From positions 106,516 through 170,515 of the forward strand of contig JADCJE010000047.1 in the NCBI GenBank assembly GCA_020247305.1: a stretch of DNA of 64,000 nucleotides, read 5' to 3'. Positions 53,887-62,843 of this stretch are shown piece by piece. The position numbers and the translations under genes are program-made. Source of the stretch: Phycisphaerales bacterium. Its GTDB lineage: Bacteria > Planctomycetota > UBA1135 > UBA2386. Position 1 is the first letter of the stretch; each line of letters begins with the position of its first letter. The notes under the pieces were generated by a model. It saw nothing but the letters and a program-made list of their open reading frames with translations, was not told where the DNA came from and ran no database searches.

Positions 53887-55440
53887 ATGATCCACCCCAC
53901 GCCGCGCCTGCGCTTCGCGCCGTCCCCAACCGGTCCGCTGCACCTCGGTGGCGCGCGCACCGCGATGTACAACTGGGCGGCTGCCCGCGCGCTCGGCGGC
54001 ACGTTCCTGCTGCGCATCGAGGACACCGACCAGGCGCGCAGCACCGACGCGTCGCTGCAGATCATCCTGCAGGGCCTGCGGTGGCTCGGCATCGACTGGG
54101 ACGAGGGGCCGGAGAAGGGCGGCGACTTCGGCCCGTACTTCCAGATGCAGCGCCTGGGGCTCTACCGGCAGGCCGCCGACCATCTGCTGGCCGATGGGCA
54201 CGCGTACCTGTGTTACTGCACGCCCGAGGAGATCGACGCCGGGCGCAAGGAGATGGAGGCGCAGAAGGCCGGTTTCGCCGGCTACAACCGCCGCTGCCGC
54301 AGCCTGACGCCGGCGCAGCGCGCGGCGTTCGAGCAGCAGGGCCGCAAGCCCAATGTGCGCTTCAAGATGCCCGAGGCGCGCGTCATGCAGGTGCACGACC
54401 TGATCCGCGGCGACGTCGAGGTCAACACCAAGGAACTCGACGACTGGGTGATGCTGCGGCCGGACGGCGTGCCGCTCTACAATTTCGCCTGCGTGGTCGA
54501 CGACGTCGGCATGAAGATCACGCACGTCGTCCGCGGCGAGGAGCACTTCCTCAACGGCATCAAGCAGCGCCTGCTGTTCGAGGCGCTCGGCCACGAGTGC
54601 CCGCTGTACGCGCACATCCCGCTGATCCTCAACAAGGATGGCAAGAAGCTCAGCAAGCGCGACGCCGACACCAACATGCTGGACTACCGCGACAAAGGCT
54701 TCCCGCCCGAGGCGGTGTTCAACTACATCGCGCTGCTCGGCTGGGGCTTCAGCGGCGACCGCGACGTCTTCTCGCGCGAGGAGATGGTGCAGGTGTTCCG
54801 CATCGAGACCATCGGCAAGGCCGGGTCCAAGTTCGACGAGGAGAAGCTGCGCTGGATGTGCGGCGAGTACGTGCGGCGCTGGACGCCGGCCCAGCTGCTC
54901 GAACGCAGCAAGCCGTGGCTGCAGCCGGTGGTGCCGGCGACGGCGCTGACGACGCACGCGGGCTGGCTGCAGAACGCGCTCGCGTGTTACCAGGAGCGCA
55001 TCGCCATCCTGTCCGAACTGCCGGGCAAGCTCGGCTGGCTGTTCGGCGTGCCGGCGATGGACGAAGCGGCGGCGAAGAACCTCGCCAAGGACCCGGCCGG
55101 CAAGCAGTGGCTGCTGGCGTACGCGCAGCACCTGGAGGGCTCCAACCTGCCGCCGAGCTGGCCGTCCGACCGCCAGGGCGTCGACGTCGCCGTGCCGCTG
55201 CCGTCGAAGAAGGACGCGCCGGAACCCGCCTGCGCCTTCTGGACGCCGGCGGCGATCGAGCGCGACAGCCGCGCCTTCGTCGAGGCGCTCGGCGTCAAGT
55301 TCGGCAGCTTCGTGCACCCGGTGCGCGCAGCGCTGACCGGCACCGACAAGGGGCCCGGCCTGTTCGACGTGCTCTTCCTGCTGGGCAAGGACGCGTGCGT
55401 CGCGCGCCTGCGCGCCGCCGCCAGCCACGTCGCGCTCTGA
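53887..55440 (+). CDS. gltX: Glutamyl-tRNA synthetase
   Basis: LRFAPSPTGPLHLGGARTAMYNWAAARALGGTFLLRIEDTDQAR, LSKRDADTNMLDYRDKGFPPEAVFNYIALLGWG. Confidence 0.96.
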   Translation: MIHPTPRLRFAPSPTGPLHLGGARTAMYNWAAARALGGTFLLRIEDTDQARSTDASLQIILQGLRWLGIDWDEGPEKGGDFGPYFQMQRLGLYRQAADHLLADGHAYLCYCTPEEIDAGRKEMEAQKAGFAGYNRRCRSLTPAQRAAFEQQGRKPNVRFKMPEARVMQVHDLIRGDVEVNTKELDDWVMLRPDGVPLYNFACVVDDVGMKITHVVRGEEHFLNGIKQRLLFEALGHECPLYAHIPLILNKDGKKLSKRDADTNMLDYRDKGFPPEAVFNYIALLGWGFSGDRDVFSREEMVQVFRIETIGKAGSKFDEEKLRWMCGEYVRRWTPAQLLERSKPWLQPVVPATALTTHAGWLQNALACYQERIAILSELPGKLGWLFGVPAMDEAAAKNLAKDPAGKQWLLAYAQHLEGSNLPPSWPSDRQGVDVAVPLPSKKDAPEPACAFWTPAAIERDSRAFVEALGVKFGSFVHPVRAALTGTDKGPGLFDVLFLLGKDACVARLRAAASHVAL

Positions 55441-55459
55441 CCGCCGGCTTTGCTTGCCG

Positions 55460-56272
55460 TCAGCGACCGCGCGGCCGCGGCCGGTCGCGCGGGCCGTCGC
55501 CGACGGCCGCCATGAAGGCCTCGGTGAGCTGCCGCACGCGGCCCGGATCCGCGGTGCGGCCGACCGCGCCGGCGAGCCAGTCGGCGCGCGTCACCGGATA
55601 ACCGCTCCAGCCCAGCAGCACGAGTGCGAGCGCGCCGACGGCGAGGCGCCAGCGCCGCAGGCCCGGCGACGGCAGGCGCCCCGGTCGCAGCCAGAGCCAC
55701 GTCACCGCGAAGCCGGCCAGCAGTCCGCCGACGTGCGCGGTGTTGCTGACGAACGGCAGCAGGAAGCCGATGACGAGGTTCGCGACGATCGTGCCGCGCA
55801 GGCGGCGCGGGCCTTCGAAGTCGAGCAAGGCCAAGGCATGCCGGCCGCTGCGCATGTTGAGCGCGACGGCCGCGCCCATCAGGCCGAAGATCGCGCCTGA
55901 CGCGCCGAGCACCGCTTGCCGCGGGTCGTACAGCAGGCAGACGGCGACGTTGCCGAACACGGCGCTGGCGACGTAGAGCGCGGTGAAGCGCAGGCTGCCG
56001 AGCGACTGCTCCAGTGCTGGCCCGAGGCTCCACAGCATCATCAGGTTGAAGACGAGGTGCACGGCGCCGCCGTGCAGGAACGCCGCCGCCAGCAGCCGCC
56101 ACCAGTCGCCGTCGGCGACCAGCGCGGGCGACAGCAGGCCGTGTTGCAGCAGCAGTTCCTCGAACTCCTCGGGCGGGCCGAACATGCGCGTCAGCACGGC
56201 GAGCGTGCCGCAGGCGATGGCGACGACGATGGTCGCCGGACAGGCGTCGATGGGCGAGGCTTGGCGGCTCAC
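55460..56272 (-). CDS. Rhomboid-family intramembrane serine protease (GTG start)
   Basis: WWRLLAAAFLHGGAVHLVFNLMMLW, VLGASGAIFGLMGA, SNTAHVGGLLAGF. Confidence 0.92.
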   Translation of the reverse strand: MSRQASPIDACPATIVVAIACGTLAVLTRMFGPPEEFEELLLQHGLLSPALVADGDWWRLLAAAFLHGGAVHLVFNLMMLWSLGPALEQSLGSLRFTALYVASAVFGNVAVCLLYDPRQAVLGASGAIFGLMGAAVALNMRSGRHALALLDFEGPRRLRGTIVANLVIGFLLPFVSNTAHVGGLLAGFAVTWLWLRPGRLPSPGLRRWRLAVGALALVLLGWSGYPVTRADWLAGAVGRTADPGRVRQLTEAFMAAVGDGPRDRPRPRGR

Positions 56273-57063
56273 GCGCGGCCGCCTTTGCCCCACAGGCGCA
56301 CGCGCGCGAGCGCGCGGAACCAGCCGTCCTCGGGCGACAGGGCCACCGTCGGCTTCTGCGCCGCCTGCCGCAGCGCGGCGACCGCACCCGACGAGTCGCC
56401 GGCGCGCGCGCGCGCCTCGGCGAGCCACAGCCAGCTGCGCGGGCCGCCGCCGTGGCGGCGGGCGTGCTCTTCGAGCGTCGCCAGTGCGCGGTCGTCCTTG
56501 ACCATGAAGAGGCACCGGCCGAAGACCAGCAGCGCGTCGCCGAAGGCGTGGCCCGGATCGAGCGCCTCGGCGCGTTCGCAGCAGCGCGCCGCCGCCGGCC
56601 ATTGGTGCAGCGCGAACAGCGCGAGCCCGAGCTGGTGCCAGCCGCCGGCCATCGTCTCGTCGAGTTCGACGGCGCGGCCGAGGTGGGGGATCGCCTGTTC
56701 GTGCTTGCGCGCCTGCCGCAGCATGCGGCCGACCTCCAGGTGGCGGGCGGCGGTCTCGAACTGCCGCAGGTCGGCGAGCCGCAGCAGCAGCGCCTGCTGG
56801 TCGAGCAGCAGCGTCTGCCGGCTGCGGTGCAGCGCGCGCCGCACGAACGCCGGCGCGGGCGGGTAGAGCGCGGCCGTGGCGATGGCGCTGCCGAGCGCCC
56901 ACGGCCACGCCGCCGACCACGCCGATGCCGCGCCCTGGGCGAGGCGCACCGCGGCGACCGGATCGCGGGCGTGGACCAGCCACAGCAGCACGGGCCACAG
57001 CGCCGCCGCCCAGACGAGGGCGAGCGGCAACTGGCGCGCGGCGTTGGCGAGGAACGGCGGCAT
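56269..57063 (-). CDS. TPR-containing membrane protein, coupled to rhomboid gene
   Basis: KHEQAIPHLGRAVELDETMAGGWHQLGLALFALHQWPAAARCCERAEALDPGHAFG. Confidence 0.82.
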   Translation of the reverse strand: MPPFLANAARQLPLALVWAAALWPVLLWLVHARDPVAAVRLAQGAASAWSAAWPWALGSAIATAALYPPAPAFVRRALHRSRQTLLLDQQALLLRLADLRQFETAARHLEVGRMLRQARKHEQAIPHLGRAVELDETMAGGWHQLGLALFALHQWPAAARCCERAEALDPGHAFGDALLVFGRCLFMVKDDRALATLEEHARRHGGGPRSWLWLAEARARAGDSSGAVAALRQAAQKPTVALSPEDGWFRALARVRLWGKGGRA

Positions 57064-57211
57064 CGGCGGCGTCAGCCGTTGCGCCCGTGGCGCGCTCGCA
57101 GCGTGGTCGCGGGCCGGCGGGGGCGGCGTCGTTGCGGCCCGTTCGCCCAGGGCGGGGACGCGGTGGCGGTGCGCCGCGGCGCGCGCCGTGACGTCGTCGC
57201 AGTGGTCGCCA

Positions 57212-57730
57212 TCAGTTGCCCGCGCGCACGAACGTGCCCTTGTCCTTGTCCTTGACCACGCCGGGGAACTGCAGCACCTGGTTGTGCATCGCCACGTAGA
57301 CGCCGGGCGCGCACACCTGCACCGCGAGCAGCGCCTCGGTCAGGTTCTGCAGCGCGTCGGTGTTGCGCATCACGTACGGCCGCATCGCGCCGGTCAGCAC
57401 CACCGGCACGCGCACCTGCCCGAGCAGCTGCACGATGCGCTCGCCGGTGACCGCCAGCCGGTCGGTGCCGTGCACGATGACGATGCCGTCGTGCGCCTCG
57501 GCCATCGAGCCGACCGTGCGCGCGATCAGGTCGTGGTCCTGCGGCGACATCTGCAGGCTGTCCTTGTTCATCAGCGGGATGCGCACGATGTCGATGCCCT
57601 GCAGCTGTAGGCTCGCGAGCATGACGTCGAGCACCGACGTGCGGTTGTCGAGCACGCCTTGCAGCTCGTCGTAGGTCTTCTCGATCGTGCCGCCGGTGGA
57701 GATCAGGGCGATGCGCTTCTTGCTGGCCAC
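57212..57730 (-). CDS. Short asparaginase-domain protein (GTG start)
   Basis: RIALISTGGTIEKTYDE, DGIVIVHGTDRLAVTGERI, VPVVLTGAMRPYVMRNTDALQNLTEALLA. Confidence 0.85.
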   Translation of the reverse strand: MASKKRIALISTGGTIEKTYDELQGVLDNRTSVLDVMLASLQLQGIDIVRIPLMNKDSLQMSPQDHDLIARTVGSMAEAHDGIVIVHGTDRLAVTGERIVQLLGQVRVPVVLTGAMRPYVMRNTDALQNLTEALLAVQVCAPGVYVAMHNQVLQFPGVVKDKDKGTFVRAGN

Positions 57731-57809
57731 GCGCGCAGCATCGCACGCGCGGCCCGCCATCGCCACGTCCGGCCTTGCGTGCCGACCCAGGTGTGCTAAC
57801 CGTGGCGTC

Positions 57810-59792
57810 ATGGCGTGGGCGCCGACGGTCGCGGTGGGTCTGGTGGCGGCCCTGGTCCTCGGCACCCTCGCGCGCCGGCTCGGCCAGTCGCCGCTGATCG
57901 GCTACCTGTTGGCCGGCGTGCTGATCGGGCCGCACACCCCTGGCTTCACCGGCAATGCGGAACTCGCCGCGCAGCTCGCCGACGTCGGCATCGTGCTGCT
58001 GATGTTCGGCGTCGGACTCGGGTTCTCGTTCGCGGACCTGTGGTCGGTGCGGCGGCTCGCCGTGCCGGGGGCCGTGCTGGCGAGCGGCGCGGTCGTGCTG
58101 CTCGGCGCCGGCCTCGGGCTCCTGCTGGGATGGTCGCTCGGCGCCGGCCTCGTCTTCGGCATGTGCATCGCGTGCGCATCGACCGTCGTGATCGTGCGCG
58201 GCATGACCGAACTCGGCCTGCTGTCGGCGTCCCCGGGGCGCATCGCCGTCGGCTGGTCGCTGGTCGAGGACCTGATCACGGTCGTGCTGCTCGTCGTGCT
58301 GCCGGCGATGGCGGTCGACGGCGCGGCCGACGTTGCTGCCGCCGGCGAGGCGGCCGCCGTGCCGCTGTGGCAGGCGCTGGCCGCGAGCCTCGGCAAGATG
58401 GCGCTGCTCGCCGCGGTCGTCGTCTGGGGCGGCGGTTTCGTCGTGCCGCGCCTGCTCGGTGTGGTCGCGCGGGCGCAGTCGCGCGAACTGTTCACGCTCG
58501 CCGTGCTGACCTTGGCGCTCGGCGTCGCCTACGGCGCGGCCGCCGGCTTCGGCGTGTCACTGGCCCTGGGCGCATTCTTCGCCGGCATGGTCGTCGGCCG
58601 CTCCGACCTCGCGCACCAGGCCGCCGCCGACGCGCTGCCGATGCGCGACGCGTTCGCCGTGTTGTTCTTCGTCGCCGTCGGCATGCTGTTCGATCCGGCG
58701 GCGCTGGTCGCAGCGCCGCTGGCGGCGCTGGCGGCGCTCGCGTGCGTGCTGGTCGGCAAGCCGTTGGTCGCGGTGTGCTTCCTGCTGCGCGCCGGCCAGC
58801 CGCCGCGCGCAGCACTCGCCGTCGCGGCCGGCCTCGCCCAGGTCAGCGAGTTCGGCTTCGTGCTCGCCGGCCTCGCCGTGAACCTCGGCATCCTGCCGTC
58901 CCTCGGCCGCGACCTCGTGCTGGCGTCGGCGCTGGCGAGCATCATGGCGAGCCCTGCGCTGTTCCGCGGCGTGCCGGCGCTCGAGCGCCTGATCCAGCGG
59001 CGCTGGCCGCGCCTCGGCCAGCGCCGCGCTGACGTCGACGGCGGCGTCGTGGCCGGCGCACTCGACCAGCACGTCGTGCTGGTCGGCTGCGGCCGCGTCG
59101 GCAGCGTGCTGATGGGCTTCTTGCGCGCGCGCGGCGTGCCGTTCGTTGCCATCGACAGCGATCGGCCGACCGTCGAACGGCTGCAGGCGCAGGGTGTCCG
59201 CGCGCTCTACGGGGACGCCGGCAGCCCGGTGCTGCTCGATCGCGCCGGCATCGCGCGGGCCCGCGCGCTCGTGCTCGCCGCCCCCGACGCGGTGACGCAG
59301 CGCCTCGCCATCGAGCACGCGCACGCCGTGCAGCCGGGACTCGCCGTGCTGGCGCGCGTCCACACCGACGCCCAGTTTGCCGCCTGCGCGGCGGTGGTCG
59401 GCGCGCGGCCGGTGCACGGCGAACGCGAACTCGGCCACGCCATGGCGCGCGAGCTGCTGCAGACGCTCGGCGCCAGCCCGATCGAGGCCGAGGCCGCGGT
59501 GCGGGGCGTCGGCACTGGCGGCGACGCGGCGGCCGTCGCGCCGCCGCGGTTGTTCGAGATCGCCGTGCCCGCGCACTCGACGGTGTCCGGTCGCACGCTC
59601 GCCGAGCTCCGCCTGCCCGGCGGCGCACTGGTGGTCGCCGTCGTCCGCGGCGGCCACCACCTCGTCGCGCGCGGTCCGACGGCGCTCGCCGGCGGCGACG
59701 TGCTGCTGGTGTTCGCCACCAACGCCGACGCGCTCGCCATCGAGGCCCGCGTCCGCGCGCCGGTCGATGGATCCGCCGCGACGGGTTCGTGA
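57810..59792 (+). CDS. CPA2-family cation:proton antiporter with TrkA-N and TrkA-C-like domains (KefB/C-type)
   Basis: QSPLIGYLLAGVLIGPHTPGF, HVVLVGCGRVGSVLMGFLRARGVPFVAIDSDRPTVERLQAQGVRALYGDA. Confidence 0.93.
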   Translation: MAWAPTVAVGLVAALVLGTLARRLGQSPLIGYLLAGVLIGPHTPGFTGNAELAAQLADVGIVLLMFGVGLGFSFADLWSVRRLAVPGAVLASGAVVLLGAGLGLLLGWSLGAGLVFGMCIACASTVVIVRGMTELGLLSASPGRIAVGWSLVEDLITVVLLVVLPAMAVDGAADVAAAGEAAAVPLWQALAASLGKMALLAAVVVWGGGFVVPRLLGVVARAQSRELFTLAVLTLALGVAYGAAAGFGVSLALGAFFAGMVVGRSDLAHQAAADALPMRDAFAVLFFVAVGMLFDPAALVAAPLAALAALACVLVGKPLVAVCFLLRAGQPPRAALAVAAGLAQVSEFGFVLAGLAVNLGILPSLGRDLVLASALASIMASPALFRGVPALERLIQRRWPRLGQRRADVDGGVVAGALDQHVVLVGCGRVGSVLMGFLRARGVPFVAIDSDRPTVERLQAQGVRALYGDAGSPVLLDRAGIARARALVLAAPDAVTQRLAIEHAHAVQPGLAVLARVHTDAQFAACAAVVGARPVHGERELGHAMARELLQTLGASPIEAEAAVRGVGTGGDAAAVAPPRLFEIAVPAHSTVSGRTLAELRLPGGALVVAVVRGGHHLVARGPTALAGGDVLLVFATNADALAIEARVRAPVDGSAATGS

Positions 59793-59825
59793 GCGCGGCA
59801 GGTCTTCCTGCTACAACCTCGGCCC

Positions 59826-60776
59826 GTGCGGTATCGCTCCCTCGGACAGTCCGGCCTCAAGGTCTCCGTCGTCGGCCTCGGCTCGTGGCTCACGTTCGGC
59901 AACCAGCTCGGGTCGGGCGACAGTGATCGCCTCGTCCGCGCCGCGTTCGACGCCGGCGTCAACCTGTTCGACACCGCCGACGTCTACAAGGACGGCGAGG
60001 GCGAGCGCGCGCTCGGGCGCGCGATCCGCGGCCTGCCCAGGCACAAGCTGGTGCTCGCCACCAAGTGCTTCTTTCCGATGAGCGACGACCCCAACGACCG
60101 CGGGTTGTCGCGCAAGCACGTCCACGAGTCGCTGGCCGCCTCGCTGCAGCGGCTGCAGACCGACTACGTCGACCTCTACCAGTGCCATCGCTTCGACCCG
60201 GAGACGCCGGTGCTGGAGACGGCGATGGCGATGGACGACCTGATCCGGCGCGGCCTCGCGCTGTATTGGGGGACCAGCCAGTGGCCGGCCGAGCGCCTCG
60301 CCGAGGTCGTCGCGCTGTGCGACGCGCGCGGGCTGCACCGCCCGATCGGCAACCAGCCGCTCTACAACCTGTTCGAACGCGGCATCGAACACGACGTGCT
60401 GCCGACGTCGGCGCGCTGCGGCCTGGGCCAGTTGGTCTACTCGCCGCTGGCGCAGGGCGTGCTGACCGGCAAGTACGAGCCGGGCAAGCCGCCGCCCGCC
60501 GGCACGCGCGCCGCCGACGAGCGCGCCAACCAGTTCGTCGGCCGCTTCCTGACCGACGAACGCGTGCGCAAGGCCCAGCGGCTCGTGCAACTGGCGCAGG
60601 CGCACGGCCTGACGGCGACGCAGGTTGCGCTGGCGTTCTGCCTACGCCTGCGCGAGGTCAGCAGCGTGCTGGTCGGCGCGCGCGACGAAGCCCAGCTCGC
60701 CGGCAGCCTCGCGGCCGTCGACGTCGAATTGCCAGCGCCGCTGCTCGCCGCGCTGCAGCAGGAGTTCCCGGCGTGA
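59826..60776 (+). CDS. Aldo/keto reductase (GTG start)
   Basis: VRYRSLGQSGLKVSVVGLGSWLTFG, NLFDTADVYKDGEGERALGRAI, LQTDYVDLYQCHRFDPETPV. Confidence 0.94.
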   Translation: MRYRSLGQSGLKVSVVGLGSWLTFGNQLGSGDSDRLVRAAFDAGVNLFDTADVYKDGEGERALGRAIRGLPRHKLVLATKCFFPMSDDPNDRGLSRKHVHESLAASLQRLQTDYVDLYQCHRFDPETPVLETAMAMDDLIRRGLALYWGTSQWPAERLAEVVALCDARGLHRPIGNQPLYNLFERGIEHDVLPTSARCGLGQLVYSPLAQGVLTGKYEPGKPPPAGTRAADERANQFVGRFLTDERVRKAQRLVQLAQAHGLTATQVALAFCLRLREVSSVLVGARDEAQLAGSLAAVDVELPAPLLAALQQEFPA

Positions 60777-61612
60777 ACGACGTCGCACCGCCGCTGCTGG
60801 GCTCGCCACCCGCGCCCGCACTGTTGCCGCCGCCGCTGCTGCGCCTGCCCGACGTCGCCGCGCTGCGGCAGATGGTTGCGCTGCGCTACGGCCCGCTCGG
60901 CCAGCGCGGCTGGGGCCCGACGCTGCGCGACGCCTACGGCTACGTCACGCCCGACGACGTCTACGAAGCGCTCGTCGCCGGTCTGATCGCGCCGGGCATG
61001 TGCTGGCTCGACGTCGGCTGCGGCCGCGAGCTGTTCCCCAACAACCCGACGCTGGCGGCGTCGCTGTCGCGCCGCTGCGCGCGCCTCGTCGGCGTCGACC
61101 CCGACCCGACGCTGCAGGAGAACCCGTGGGTGCACGAGAAGGTGGCGCAGCCGATCGACGCCTACGACGGCGGCGGCGCCTTCGACCTCGTCACGCTGCG
61201 CATGGTCGCCGAGCACATCGACGACCCCGACGCCTGCGCGCGCAGCGTGCAGCGGGCGCTGCGCAAGGGCGGCCTCGCGGTCGTGTACACGGTGTTCGCC
61301 GGCTCGCCGATGCCGCTGCTGACGCGGCTCGCGCCGATGGGGTTGCGCCACGTCGTCAAGTCGTGGCTGTGGGGCACGCAGCCGAAGGACACGTTCCCGA
61401 CGCGGTTCCGCATGAACACGCGCGGGGCGCTGCAGCGGCTCTTCGCCGGCCACGGCCTCGTCGAGGAGGCGTTCCTGCGGCTCGACGACTGCCGCACCTT
61501 CGCGCGCTTCCGGTCGATGGCCGAGCTGGAACTGCGGCTGATGCGGTGCTGCCGCGCGCTCGGGCTGCCGTATCCCGAGCACTGCCTGCTCGGCGTCTAC
61601 CGCAAGGCCTGA
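60773..61612 (+). CDS. Class I SAM-dependent methyltransferase (GTG start)
   Basis: MCWLDVGCGRELFPNN, FDLVTLRMVAEHIDDPDACARSVQRALRKGGLAVVYT. Confidence 0.85.
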   Translation: MNDVAPPLLGSPPAPALLPPPLLRLPDVAALRQMVALRYGPLGQRGWGPTLRDAYGYVTPDDVYEALVAGLIAPGMCWLDVGCGRELFPNNPTLAASLSRRCARLVGVDPDPTLQENPWVHEKVAQPIDAYDGGGAFDLVTLRMVAEHIDDPDACARSVQRALRKGGLAVVYTVFAGSPMPLLTRLAPMGLRHVVKSWLWGTQPKDTFPTRFRMNTRGALQRLFAGHGLVEEAFLRLDDCRTFARFRSMAELELRLMRCCRALGLPYPEHCLLGVYRKA

Positions 61613-61712
61613 GAGCCCGAGAAGAAGAGACTCTTCAGGCGTTCAGGCTGCTGCTGGTGGCCGCTTTCGCGGCCACGCAGAGTCGGCGATACGAACTGCT
61701 TTTCAGGCTCTG
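61611..61712 (+). repeat. Structured ~102-bp element, copy A, fused to the stop codon of the upstream methyltransferase
   Basis: GAGAGCCCGAGAAGAA...GTGGCCGCTTTCGCGGCCACGCAGA...TCAGGCTCTG; same blocks as copy B. Confidence 0.85.
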
Positions 61713-61741
61713 CGCGTCGGCGCGGGCGCGCCGCCTCGCCG

Positions 61742-62632
61742 TCAGAAGGTGAACTTCGCGCGCGCAGTCTTCCACCAGTCGCGCCACGCGTCGGCGTCGG
61801 CGTGGTTTTCGCGCGTCAGCTTGCGCAGCGGGTTCTCGACGAGGCGCTGCACGCGGCCGCCGCCGCCGCGACCGCCGCCGGTGGCCCGGCGGCCACCGGT
61901 CGTCGGCACCTTGCCGAGCAGGTCGATCAGCGCGTCGACGCTGGCCTTGTCCTTGATCTGGCCGACGGCGGCGAGCCGCGCTTCGACGATGGCGAGCCAG
62001 TTCTCGGCGCGGTCGTTGCCGGCGAACACGCCGTGCGTCAGCGCCGGCACCGCCTTGGCGTCGCCGATCGCGCCGAGCGCCGTGCACATCGCCTGGATTG
62101 CCGGCAGCGAACCGTCCTTGTCGTCGATCTCGCGCGCCAGCGCGTCGCCGAGGTCGCCGACGGCCTTCGGCTGGCGCAGGCGGCCGAGCGCTTCGGCGAT
62201 CGACTGGCGCACCAGCGCGTTCGGGTCGGTCAGCTTGGCGGCCAGCGCCTTGGCGACGTCCTCGCCGCCGACGGCAGCGAGCTTCTCGACGGCGGCGACC
62301 TTCAGCGGCAGCGAGGCCTTGGCCCAGCCGGCGTGGAAGTCGCGCAGCGCGGCCTTGGCGACTTCGGGGTCGGCGGGGGCCGGCGGGGGCGCGTCCTTGG
62401 CCTTGCCGACGTCCGCGCCTTGGGCCGAGGCGCCCCGAGCCGGAGCGCCCTGAGCCGGATTGCCGGCCGCCGGGTCATTGGGGGCGGGGTTCGCGGGCGA
62501 GCCGGCGGCCGGTCGATTGCCGCCCCGTCCGGCGCCATCGCCGCCTTGGCCACCACGTCCGCCCTCGCGTTGGGCCGTTGCGGTGGCGGTAGCCAGCAGC
62601 GCGATCAGAACGCAGGCGAAGGGATGCATCAT
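61742..62632 (-). CDS. Secreted HEAT-repeat protein with Gly/Pro/Ala-rich N-terminal region
   Basis: Signal peptide MMHPFACVLIALLATATATAQ; DPNALVRQSIAEALGRLRQPKAVGDLGDAL, AIQAMCTALGAIGDAKAVPALTHGV. Confidence 0.82.
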   Translation of the reverse strand: MMHPFACVLIALLATATATAQREGGRGGQGGDGAGRGGNRPAAGSPANPAPNDPAAGNPAQGAPARGASAQGADVGKAKDAPPPAPADPEVAKAALRDFHAGWAKASLPLKVAAVEKLAAVGGEDVAKALAAKLTDPNALVRQSIAEALGRLRQPKAVGDLGDALAREIDDKDGSLPAIQAMCTALGAIGDAKAVPALTHGVFAGNDRAENWLAIVEARLAAVGQIKDKASVDALIDLLGKVPTTGGRRATGGGRGGGGRVQRLVENPLRKLTRENHADADAWRDWWKTARAKFTF

Positions 62633-62742
62633 GGCGCGCGAGTTACGGTCATCCGGCGGCGTTGCCCACCGCAGGGCGGGGCGCGCGGGGCGCGTGCGCG
62701 CCGAGGGCGCAGCCACGGCCGCTGCGCCCGGCGGGCGCGGCT

Positions 62743-62843
62743 CAGAGCCTGACAGACAATCGGTTTCTCAGGATCTGCGTGGCCGCAGTAGCGGCCAACA
62801 GGGGCAATTGGAGAGCCCGTATCCTGATTCTTCTCGGGCTCTC
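62743..62843 (-). repeat. Structured ~101-bp element, copy B, inverted relative to copy A, fused to the stop codon of the NYN gene
   Basis: Reverse complement GAGAGCCCGAGAAGAATCAGGATA...TTGGCCGCTACTGCGGCCACGCAGATCCTGA...TCAGGCTCTG. Confidence 0.85.
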
